DNA of 47,500 nucleotides from Chromera velia (Eukaryota; Sar; Chromeraceae): contig JAHBMJ010000444.1 of NCBI GenBank assembly GCA_018398765.1, forward strand, positions 19,033 to 66,532, read 5' to 3'. Positions 1 to 10,017 of this stretch are shown one piece after another. Below the pieces are notes generated by a model. The model was not told where the DNA came from. It searched no databases and was given only the letters and a program-made list of their open reading frames with translations. The stretch's first letter is position 1, and each line of letters opens with the position of its first letter. The translations under genes were made by a program, and so were the position numbers.

Positions 1-966
1 GGGGGGGGGGGGGAATGGATTGAGGCAAAAGATCGAGGAAGGCAGATTTCGTTCTTGCCGATATGTGCTCGTCTCTCAAAATACAGATGAACGTACAGAT
101 GGGTGGATCATGAGGGATCCTCCCTCATTAGATACGTGCCAGAGCCCGCATGCAGTCCTTAGCAGGGCTTGACAGCTAGCGCGTTTCCTTTTCCGGTAAC
201 GCATCGATCCGGCCAGCTGTTGCATATTAAGCCGCACAAGCAGGCAACCAAACGGAATGATTATTCAAGTTGAACAGGGACAAATTTCCGCATGGCCGTC
301 AAAGCACTTGTGCCCCGAGCATGGCCTCCTCTCCTGATTATGTTCCTGAGTATGGACCAACCCGAGGAGGGTGTGCAGCTTGACAGGTTTAGACATCAAG
401 GTACCTCATCTACATGCAGGATTGCACGAATACATACTTCCCAAGTGTTTTTGTCCGAGTCGTTGCATCGTTGAGGAATCGTTGAGGGACGCTTCCTGCA
501 CACTTGCCTTTTCTACATTCAGATTGCAGAAACGGATATAGAAAAACGTTTTCTCACATGCTTGGTGCGACTGAGTTGATTACATAGTATTGTATATCTG
601 CAGTGGCAGCGCAACTTGGATTGACGCTGCGCGAGATGCTACGCAAAATACTTTGTTAAGAGTCTGCTTATTTTTATAGCTAGTCTTCTGGAGAAACAGC
701 AATTTCTTTATTAAACGATTTATTTAGCAATTCATTATGATTTATATCATTTGATACTATAGTGGTTCAAGTTGCTAACTAATATACAATCGCAGATACC
801 ACGGCCTAAAACATATACAGCATAGCCGTCTTCCAAAGTAAAAAATTAAAAAGCATGATGACCGTCAGATGACGGTACTACTATGGTCTAAATATACTTT
901 GCAATGTGACTCTGTATCAAAAAAAAACACTGTCAATTGTCTGTATGATTGATATGTTCAACTTTA

Positions 967-1140
967 GGGCACCGCTATCCGAGTCAGGTGAAGTGGGTTG
1001 GATGGAAGACCCCCACCTGGGAGCCAGCACTGGCAGCTTTGATGAAGAACCATATCTCTCGAGAGATTGAAGCTTTTGATCTGAAGTGATGATTAAAGCA
1101 GTATACTAGGCAGTATAGCATGGCGTCCTAAAAAATAATA
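967..1140 (+). repeat. Degenerate copy of chromodomain retroelement repeat (copy 1)
   Basis: This stretch matches 1548-1720 over about 170 bases with small insertions and deletions. Shared blocks include the gggcaccgctatc start, the gaagtgggttg and tggaagaccc segments, tctcgagagattgaagc, and the tggcgtccta end. Translated, it keeps QVKWVG and MEDPHLGA but has lost residues between them compared with copy 2, so it is a decayed fragment. See the copy at 1500-1672 for the identity. Confidence 0.65.
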
Positions 1141-1499
1141 ATGAAAGAGAACGTGACGGGGGTATTCGAATGCCCTCTCTGCACACAAACTTTTGTAAGT
1201 GAGTGGTTATGACTGAGGGGTAGGAAGTACTTAGCAAATGCCAAAGAAGGCACTCAGATGGAGGAGCGTTAAGTATGAGGTCGCATGAGAGAGAGAGCTA
1301 GTAGCGAGAGCAGTAACCAGGACAGAAGGAAGAGATGAAAGACGTATAGGCCAGACGCTAGGAACAAACTTTAAGTCAATGCCCCCTCAGTGAGTGGGAA
1401 TGCCGGGTGCATCAATCATAGAAAGCACACAAAGGCAGCCTGACCCCCCAGACCACCCTAAAGAGGAAGAAAAAAAGAGAAGTGAGGGGCAGTATGGTG

Positions 1500-1672
1500 T
1501 TAGGATATGAAGTGGAAAAGATTTTGGACCGAGTTGTCTGCGGAAGAGGGCACCGCTATCAGGTGAAGTGGGTTGAATATGGTTGGATGGAAGACCCTCA
1601 CCTAGGAGCCACGAGCTTTGATGAAGAATCATGCTTCTCGAGAGATTGAAGCTTTTGATCAGTAAATTTGAT
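1500..1672 (+). pseudogene. Chromodomain remnant of a Ty3/gypsy-type (chromovirus) integrase
   Basis: The plus-strand frame reads LGYEVEKILDRV, then GHRYQVKWVEYGW, then EDPHLGATSFDEES, ending at TGA in 1670-1672. This follows the chromodomain pattern: an EVEKIL-D start, the Y-x-V-K-W-x-x-Y-G core strand, and an acidic segment before the last helix, where the usual TWEP is degenerate. Chromodomains of this kind sit at the C-terminus of integrases in chromovirus retrotransposons, next to the 3' LTR. No protease, reverse transcriptase or RNase H is visible upstream, so this is an isolated tail. The domain call rests on motif resemblance only. Confidence 0.6.
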
Positions 1673-1720
1673 CTGAAGTGTTGATTAAGGCAGTACAGCG
1701 TGGCGTCCTAGAAAATAACA
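1548..1720 (+). repeat. Chromodomain retroelement repeat (copy 2)
   Basis: Direct-repeat partner of 967-1140, about 580 bases downstream of it. It is the better-preserved copy: its chromodomain-like frame is continuous, and similarity to copy 1 continues past the stop codon to the tggcgtccta motif. This means the shared unit includes the integrase end plus adjoining non-coding sequence. The two copies could come from nested or tandem insertions of one family. Confidence 0.65.
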
Positions 1721-2374
1721 ACTTTTTCCTGCTTAATTAACCGGCCCTAATATTAGAAATATCCAGCTAGCTCTGGATATGGATAACGCTAGAAATAACG
1801 ACGGCACGTACGTCATAGTCTTGTCACCGACCTAGTCACGGACTTACCGTATCATTGAGTGTATTGTAACACTTACCAAGAGGTGTATAAGAGATGAACA
1901 ACACTTGTATGTACCACAGTTGAGGCAATAGTGAATATACAATACAATACAAATGCATGACTTTTGCTAGGACTTTTGTATGTGTATGACTTTTATATTA
2001 TAAATCAAGGTCCGCCGGCTGCGCCTAGTAGCGGACGGCGAAGCCTAGGGCGAGGCTATCCAGGACTATCTGGGAAGGATCAAACTAAAGGCTTATGAGG
2101 CTAGTTATGATAAAATAAATCAATCATGCAATCAATGAATCAACCTGGAACAATAAATCAACGTTTGCCGCTTTGTTTTTCTTGTTCGCTTTCTCTTATT
2201 GGACTTCTCCAGAATAAAATGGGACACGAAGGGAGCCCACAAGTAGTACAGAGGTTTTTTTTCTATCTTTCTCCTCCAGGAAAATTGCTAGGAAAATGGA
2301 TAGACTTATGAACCCAAGTTCTGCAGAACAAGAATAAAGGCTGACGGCAATTTGAAACCTTTCTTCTTTCTACA

Positions 2375-2665
2375 AACCTTAAATTCTTTTTTTTTTTTCT
2401 TTCTTTCTTTGTCTACAGAAAAAAGGGAGACAAGAAGGGATCCAATAAGAAGTAAGGAGGCCGGTTTTTCATCACTGCTTTCGCCCTCAGTAAACGAAAA
2501 ATCAAATTGCAGACTCCTTTTTCTGGTAGGCACGGCTGAGGTGCCCCCTTTCTTCTTTTTCTTCTCCTTCTTCTCCTTCTTCTTCTTTTTCTTTTTCTTT
2601 TTTTTCTTCCCTAGAAGTTCCTTCTATTGTTTTCTTTTGTTTCTTTTTGTTTTATCTTTCTCTTT
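2375..2665. repeat. Long pyrimidine-rich (T/CTT) low-complexity tracts
   Basis: Two blocks of nearly pure pyrimidine on the plus strand (about 2385-2410 and 2545-2665) consist of T runs and TTC/TTTC repeats. Frames through them encode only Phe/Ser/Leu runs on one strand and Lys/Glu/Arg runs on the other. I treat the open frames here as artefacts of composition. Confidence 0.75.
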
Positions 2666-2999
2666 CATCACTCATTCTTATGAACGGAACATTTTATTGT
2701 AGCCAAACGGAGTCACCCGATCGATTGATTAATAAACAAGCAATTAAACCGTAGTTCGTGAGTATCGATCCTTTGCGAATGCCAGTGGCTGAAACTTAAA
2801 GCCTGAAAGAGCAGATTGACAGTCGGCTCTGGTTGATAAAGCATCAAAAGTTGCGGTACTCCCCTTGCACTATGTTTACAGTGTATCAGCTAGTGTATCA
2901 AGTATGCTGTGCGGGCCCCCAGGGAAGGATCTGAAATAATTATTAATATCCCGGGCCCTGTTAGCGGTGGTAACATTTTGACATAGTGGGAAGGCCTAG

Positions 3000-3300
3000 C
3001 GTGGAACGAATCAATCAAAACATTAATCCTATTTTATCTTAACCTTAATATCCTAAACAATGATTCTAGTAATGATTGTTAATTTGATTTTAAAAAATGA
3101 ATTATAGTACAAAGACCTAGGGTCCTAAACAAAAACTAGTATAACTAATTATATAAAAAGCTAATTCTTTAATTAAAGCTTATAAAGAATATAGTTATAA
3201 TAAAGTTAAAACTTTGTTACCTTAATATAGATATGTGAAAAAAGACTAGAGTATTTATATTATGTTTTGTCTTAGCTATCAAAATAAGCGAAATAATTAG
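3000..3300. other. AT-rich block with no recognised gene
   Basis: The sequence drops abruptly to very low GC (runs such as ttaattatataaaaag and taaagcttataaag) and then returns to mixed composition at about 3305. The sharp edge resembles an inserted or decayed mobile element. No terminal repeats could be matched by eye. Confidence 0.5.
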
Positions 3301-6142
3301 CTGTTGAATTGTTTTGTTGCCGTCGCATGCCCAAAGCCCGACAGCGCGAACTATGCCCGTCCTAAGTCGACCAACCAGATTCTCCTCGCTTCTGATCTAG
3401 AAGTCGACCGTCGGACCGAAATGATCATCCACCACATGATCGAGCGACACGACCAGTCAGTCGCCAAGATTGAACGAAGGACGGTCGGCCGAAACGATCT
3501 TTCCCTTCTCTTTCTTTTCTCGACAGAGAGAAAGAACCGACCAACCGAAGAAAGGGGGTCTAACGGAAACACGAGGAGAGAGTTCGCAGACGAACCAAAG
3601 CCCCCCCTCGCCAGACCCCCGCCCATGTGAGTGAATGAGTGAGTGCGTCCTGTGGACCCACCCATGAGTCACCCACGCACGCAGCCAACGTCCCGCCGTC
3701 CGCAGACGTCACGAGTCCGTCAAGAAGCGCGTTGACCAACACACCTCAGACATTGCCATTTTGCCCGCCTGTTGGCAGAGAGCAAAACAGAGAAAGAGTG
3801 AATGAATGGATGAAAAGGTGAGGGACTGTGTATGGAGTTGGTGGAGGAGAGGGAACGATTCAAATGAAGCAGGGAAGGCGAACACACCACCCCCGACGAA
3901 ACCATTCAATACAGTGCTCTGATGCATGATCCAACCGTCGACCGTCCAAATTGCCTCTCGATCCGAACGTGACACGCACACACTCACAGAGATTCAATCG
4001 ACTTCGATCGAATGACGCGATGTGTCTTCCTTTCTTTGTTGGGTTGAGCCACACCCCCGTTCCCTTTCCCTCATGTTCTTTCATCTCTCGATCGAGCCCT
4101 GTACGTTCGTATGTGACTGACCCCCCTTTCCCTTTTCGCATTCTTTTCAACGAGTCGACAGGCAAACTTGTTTGACTCACCGATTCACAACAAGATCGGA
4201 GTAAAGATTGATTGATCGAGCACGGATGCACGGCGCGCGGGAGAGGCGGAGAATGGAGCAGGGAGGGCATAAACCAGCGTGCGTTGGAGGGACGTGGAAG
4301 GAAGGAAGATAGCAAGTAAGAAGAAAGCGAGGAAGACATGAAGCAATGAACTCCTGAGAGGAAGGGGAAAAAACGCACGAGACGGGAAGGAGCTGAGTGA
4401 AGAGAAGAGGGAGAGAAGACAAAGGATTCTTCAGAGGAAAAGGGAGAGAAGCAGGTAGCTAGAGACAGATAGAAAGATAGCAGCGAAAGACACGCGGGTG
4501 GGGGGGTGTTTTTATGTTTCTGTTTGTGTGTGTCCCAAATCCCTCTGTCGATTTTTTTTCTTTCGGTCTACTGCGTGGGTGCGATACTGAGCTGACTGTC
4601 TTCAGCTTGGGTCTGGATTTCTCTCTTCTCTTGAGGGACTTTCTTGACTGACTTGCTTGCGATATTTTTGGGATTGCCTTTTCTTCACCCCACCCATCCT
4701 TGTCTTCGTCATTCTCCAAAGCTGTCTGTCCTTCGGACAGCCATTCATTTTTTCTTTCTTTCTGGTCAATTGAAGGGAACTAGTGGCGGAAGAGATGGTG
4801 AGTGGAGGGGAACGAAGGGAAAAAGAGGGAAGGGGATAGGCGTAGCGACGAGATCATCTTTCCACGAGAGGCGGGCGCCGTGTCATGGTCTCCACCGGCT
4901 GTGTTTGTTTTGTTTTTTTCCCTGGTTCTTTTCTTTCTTCGTCTTTTCGTCTGTATCCAATTTTTTTCAATGCATTCACGAAGAGATGATGAGTAGAAGA
5001 GAGAAGAGAAAGACGGGAGTGAGTGAAGGTTAAGGTCACAAGACTTGGAGGGGTAGAAGAACGTCATTGACCGATGGTGAGCGCTGAGAGAGACGAGGAC
5101 GCGCAGACAGGTCGCCGGCTGCTCATCGCTTTGACGGTGTCGTATCTGTGTCTCTGCACATTCATTCGGTCGATCGTCTCGTCGCATTCATCCGAGTGCT
5201 TGCTGCCTGCCAGAACGGCTTTTCATCTCTTTTCTGTCATTTTTCCCTCTGCGTTGTTTTGTTCCGTTCCGCTCTGTATGCTGGAGCATCCTTCGTGTTT
5301 CGACAGTCAGTTGAATCAAGCAGACTAATGAGAGACGAGCGAGACCAAAAGAAAGAGCTGAGCCGAACGAGCAACGTATTGAAAAGGGTTTTCTGTGGGA
5401 GGAAAGTGGATGGGAACAAATGGAATGACAAGTTCATTTCCCAACATCAGAAAGAACACAGACAGAGAGAAAAGTTGAAAAAAGTCATAGAGATAAAAGA
5501 AGAAAGGAAGGTCTGGCGGGACCTTCAAAGAGAGGAAAGAGATAGAGAGAAGAGGGTGAGACAGAGTGACACGCGGTTACGGACAGGGGGGAAAGCAAGG
5601 AGTGGCGTTGACAGGCTGACAGATCGAACCAGTCAATCAAATGTTTCGAGCCAGCATTGCCTGAAGAAAGAAAGGAAACAAGGAAGGAAGAAAGGCTCGC
5701 ACAATATTGCTTTGCTTTCTCTCTAACTGTCTTTTCTCCTACGTTACCGAACTCAGTTGAGGAGTCTTTGTTTTTTCTTCTTTTCGTCTTGATGTCTGTA
5801 TTCTCCTGGTCTCTGTTTCTTCCGACTTGAATGGACGCACAACACAACAAGACACCCTCATGAGCCTGTACGCAAAGGGTGCTGAATGTGTACGCCATAC
5901 AAAAGAAAAAGGGGAAGAAGGCAGGTGCATTTATTTGGTGACTCTACACACACAGACATTTGTTGTCTCTTTCTCCATCCGGTCTGTACCGATCTACTCA
6001 TGCGACTTTTCTTTTCTCTGTTTTTCGGTCTCTCTGTCCTTTAAAAAGGCCAGCAGGCACACACACAAAGGAGGAATGACAGGTCAATGGATGTTTCCTT
6101 CCGGCTTGGAAGGGAAGGGGGCGACGGAAGGGGGAGGGGAGG

Positions 6143-6145
<3 letters not shown>

Positions 6146-6176
<31 letters not shown>
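6146..6176 (+). repeat. Poly(dG) run of 31 bases
   Basis: An uninterrupted G run follows several GGGGA units. Runs of this length are hard to sequence and assemble, so the stated length is doubtful. Such a tract can fold as G-quadruplexes. The window also begins with 13 G, and a similar C run at 39307-39343 contains an unresolved base. Confidence 0.9.
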
Positions 6177-6177
<1 letters not shown>

Positions 6178-6865
6178 GTGAAAGAAGTACGTAGTGGGGG
6201 GCCTTTTTTGGACTGTTTTCTTTCTTTCTTTTTCTCTTCTCTTATTGTGCGACGCACACACGAAGCAAAGACAACAGACAGACACGCTGATGTAGTAGTC
6301 AAGCATACAACCACGCAATGCGTCTCATCGACAAACAAGGCATTCGAGACATACAGGGCGACAGACAGAACAGCTCGGGCTACGGCCGGCAGAGGCCCTC
6401 TCTTCACTTCTCTTTCTTTCTTCTCTCTCTGCATTCTCTGCTCTTCAAGAAAGAAGGAAAGAACAGAAAGAACTTCGATCAGCAACATCTCTCTGAGCAA
6501 AGAAGAAAAGAAGAAAAATGATAAATGAAAAAAAGTCCCCTTCCCCGCTGCCTCCCCTGCCCTTCCTCTGCAGCCTCAGAGAGGAACACGGTCCCCTTCA
6601 GTCTCCTCCCTTGTTCTCTGCACGAAGGACGGAAGAAACGAAGTGAACACAAGAGCAACAAGAAAGAAGAGCGTTCACAAAGCCAGAAAGAAACCTGACC
6701 CGGCCTCACAGGCAAATTAAGGGAAAAGAAGCAGCCGCAAAAGAGAGAAAGAGAAGGCCAAAGAAGGGCAAGGAAAGACGCTGTCCGTCAGTCACATCGA
6801 CAGAAAGCAGACAGCAGAGCCAAGAGCAGAGAAGAGAAAGTCACTCCATCACTCGATGGAAGGAA

Positions 6866-9272
6866 TCACTGACCCTCCTCGTTGGGCTGCATGTCCGAGG
6901 TCCAGAGCGTCAAGTTGTCTCTCAGCAGCTGCAACATTTCGCCCACAAACAAACAAGTGGAGTTATATATCTCTTCACTCACACACACATACACGCGGGC
7001 AGAGAGAGTGGGTGGAAGTCAGGCACGAACAGGCAGCAATGAAAGGAAACACCACAGCAAACCAAAACATCCCTCACCACCCACCCCCTCACCCACCCAC
7101 CTGCATGATGAGGGTGGAGTCCTTGTATGAGTCTTCTGACACGTTGTCGAGCTCTGCGATTGCATCCTCAAACGCCTGTCTGGCCATTCTGCAGGCCTCC
7201 TCGGGGCTGTTCAGGATCTCATAGTAGAACACTGCAGGCAGACAGCAAGACGGAAGAAAGGTGGAGACGGACGGAGAGAGATGTGTCATCATCAAAGCGG
7301 CAGAGAGAGAGTCGGATCGTGAAGGACAGGCACGGAAGAGATGTGTCATCATCAAAGCGGCAGAGAGAGAGTCGGATCGTGAAGGACAGGCACGGAACTG
7401 CATGCTGCTTCTCTTTTTATGCAGACGGACGGACAGACCAAAAAACGAACAACAGGCAGGATCAGGCAGGCAGGCAGGCACGCAGAGCCGTGCAGCCCGT
7501 CTTTTCCCCTTCCAGTTCGTCTTTTTGTTTCGACAAAAAACACACAAAGAGAGACGACAAGACTATATCGTCTTTTCTTTTCCTTTTTCTCTTTCTTCAT
7601 TATCTTCTGTTAGGCAGGCAGAAGAAGAAAGCAGAAAAAAAAAAAGGCAAAAAGAAACGGACCAGAGAAGTTGAGTGCGAGACCGAGACGGATCGGGTGG
7701 GTGGGGAAGAGGTCTGTTTGTGCGATGGCGGCTGCGTCCTTGTAGGCGGAGTGGGCGTTGTCTGCTGCGGTTTGCTTCACATCGTCGGAAGAGAACTCAG
7801 AGATATATCTGCAAGAGGCAGAGAGAGCGGAAAGCAGGAGTTCATAACACGCAGACGGTCTTTCCTGCTGCTCTTTCCTCGAGTCACATCTTTCCCTTCC
7901 TTACACATTTCTGCCTCTTCTCTCATCTTCAGTGTGGCCACTGTGATCTCAAAGAACAAAGCAGAACTACGAGGAATACAGGAAAAACGACCAGTTCATC
8001 TAGGCAACAACTAAGAGAGCGTGCAGATAGATCAACGGACCCACCTGTAGTAGTCTCCCTTCATTTTGTAGTAGAAGACCTTGCTTTCTCCCGTTGATGA
8101 CGAGGGGATGAGGTACTTCTCCAACAACTCGAGGATCGCATTGCAGATCGTTCTCAGCTCCTCCTCCACCTTCTTCCTGTAGTCCTCTGCATGGGGCAGG
8201 TGGGCGGTGTTGCCCTTGGACTTCTCCTTCTGCTCCACAGAGGAGATAATTCTCCAGGAAGCACGGCGGGCTCCGACAGCGTTCTTGTATGCCACAGACT
8301 GCACACATGCACAGGGAAGGTGAGAAAGAGTAAAAGTCACACGCACAGTGCAGCCTGTTTTCAGCTGGTTTGTTTGCCTTTTCTTTTTATTTTCTTTTCG
8401 ATCAAAAACACAGTTAAACACAATGTATACGTCTTTGCACCACCCATCTGATCTGTTCTGTCTCCGTCCCTCTCCACTTCTTTGCTGCCTCTTCTGTCTG
8501 TCTCCTCAATGTTATCCTTATCCTTCACACTTCTCTACATCTGGAGAGATCCACCCCGACAGTCCATCAACCACCGACAGAAAGCAAAAAAATAAAAAAG
8601 AAAGGCTTCGCGCACTTCGAATAGAGGATCTCCTGAGAGTTCATGGCAGCACAACGACTTTACACGTTCAGTCTCCCTTTCGCACAATGTATAGCTCTGT
8701 CTCGATATCTCTTTTTTCTAAATTCAAAGGTTCCCCCCCCCCGCCCCATTGCCGACCAGAAGATTTCTCTCTTCGACTGTGAGCTCCTCCCCCATGGAGG
8801 CGACGCTCTTCATGAAGTCGGCCATCTCTGCATTCATCCATTCGAACATTCATCACTCTTGTATGAAGGTGAGGAGCTACAAACTCAAGACTTTCAAGAG
8901 GCGGGGTCAAGATTTCAAAGGGGAAATTCGGTTTCGACTCCATAGGACCTGCAACGGAGTCCTCTCCACTCTCACAGCGGAGTTCATTGAGGGGGAGGGG
9001 GCGGGGAAAGAGAGGAAAACGTCTAGGGCACAGTGTTTCAAGCAGATGAGAGAAAACGACTCTTCTATTTTTCATCAGTTGTTGAAAATTGAAAATCATT
9101 TCCAATCATTTCCTCCAAAACCTTTGAGCTTGAAGTGCCACAGAAAAAGAAGGAGGCAAACCACCATCTAGTCGTCTGCACCGTGATTTCCTGACTGACC
9201 ATCATAACGCTCAGCCTGCTCTGCGAGCTTGGCCTTGTAGACGTACTCCTCTCTCTTTGACTTGTCGGCCAT
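6866..9272 (-). CDS. 14-3-3 family phosphoserine/phosphothreonine-binding adaptor protein
   Basis: Six exons on the minus strand: 9200-9272, 8757-8827, 8045-8298, 7663-7808, 7101-7231 and 6866-6928. Joined, they give 738 bases and a 245-residue protein, the usual length for the family. All introns are GT-AG and all phases agree. The N-terminus begins [20 protein letters not shown] and continues RYDEMADFMK. Both family signatures are present: [12 protein letters not shown], with the junction falling before the Ser, and [19 protein letters not shown], split across the last two exons. The Arg-Tyr of GDYYRYISEF, also rebuilt across an intron, is part of the phosphopeptide pocket. 14-3-3 proteins act as dimers that bind phosphorylated partners such as kinases in cytosol and nucleus. 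The start has good context (aaaATGg). The protein ends NEEGQ-TGA. It lies head to head with the kinase gene at 10018. The identification is secure; which isoform it is cannot be told from sequence alone. Confidence 0.97.
7277..7397. repeat. Exact 60-base tandem duplication in a 14-3-3 intron
   Basis: Bases 7277-7336 are repeated without change at 7337-7396, including the atgtgtcatcatcaaagcgg segment. The duplication lies in the intron between the 7663-7808 and 7101-7231 exons. Perfect identity points to a recent duplication or an assembly duplication. It does not affect coding sequence. Confidence 0.9.
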
Positions 9273-10017
9273 TTTGAAAAGGTTGTGTGCAAACTACAGA
9301 GGAGCAGAAACTGAAGGCTGGTGAAACGTGCATGCGTGGTCCGGTACAGGTCTATTGATGTTGTAGCTCTGTCACGTCCGTCTCAGTAGTCGAAAGAAGG
9401 CTGTCCTCCTCACATGCCCGCTTGGTGTCCGACAATCCACTTGTGCAAAGCTATCTGCGGTTTGTGGACAGTCGGGCCCAAGAAAAATCCGCATCCGCAA
9501 AAGCAACGAATCCTAGGGCATTTTCGTGTTTTTGGGGATGAGACCATTCCTGGAACTCACACACTTTCTCTGTGCGCAACCGATACACAAATCCAAAAAA
9601 AAGCCGCACTGCGCGAAACGTGAAAACAAATGCCTTGCGGGACCGCAACGACGACGACGAGCCAAAAAAGAAATTCTTTTTAATTGGCAAAAAGTTTATT
9701 TCCGGCACCGGCCAATACAGATCGCCAAGTCAGTCGATCAGGGACACTCAGTGAGTCAGTATATCGTCAGTGTTTCCTGCCGTTTCCTGCCCGAGCAATC
9801 CATCCAACAGTCGTTTTGACGTCACGAAGAAGTGCAATTGTGACATAGAGTGAACGTTCTACTGGACTTCGGGGGTTGCGGTATATTTTCACTGCATTCC
9901 TTGGAAGTTGATACAGCTGTTGTTAGTTAGACATAACTTGCTTGCTTTTTGGTATCTTATTCCATTTGTTGTTGCTGGGCTGTAGGTCGCCCGAATTGAC
10001 CTCAGTGGCGTTCGAAG
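9273..10017. promoter_or_regulatory. Divergent intergenic region, candidate bidirectional promoter
   Basis: This 745-base space separates the start codon of the minus-strand 14-3-3 gene from that of the plus-strand kinase gene. Both 5' untranslated regions and both promoters must lie here unless untranslated exons exist elsewhere. I see no convincing TATA box or other named element. A GT-rich stretch follows about 9890, just before the kinase start. The regulatory role is inferred from gene arrangement only. Confidence 0.45.

Larger units (their letters stand above)
1..6865. other. Gene-poor region upstream (left) of the 14-3-3 gene
   Basis: I recognise no intact gene here. The left part (about 500-3300) is AT-rich and contains two related retroelement fragments, a long pyrimidine tract and a very AT-rich block near 3000-3300. 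From about 3300 to 6865 the composition is like the introns of the neighbouring genes: purine- or pyrimidine-rich, full of GAAAGA/TTTCTT runs that keep many frames open by chance on both strands. Short frames in this part are low complexity, overlap each other on opposite strands and carry no recognisable domain. A single undetected small exon or non-coding RNA cannot be excluded. Confidence 0.6.

Noticed and set aside
2935-3010. LTR boundary or primer-binding site near tggtaacattttgac
   Set aside because: Suggestive of a retroelement junction, but no matching second LTR or tRNA complement could be established by eye.
3304-3630. A 108-codon plus-strand frame with overlapping minus-strand frames
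   Set aside because: No domain, charged low-complexity ends, and equally long frames on the opposite strand. No splice partners with the local donor or acceptor pattern could be matched.
5827-6528. A 233-codon frame running through the poly-G tract
   Set aside because: It depends on translating 31 consecutive G as poly-Gly, and the rest is purine/pyrimidine-skewed sequence open in several frames.
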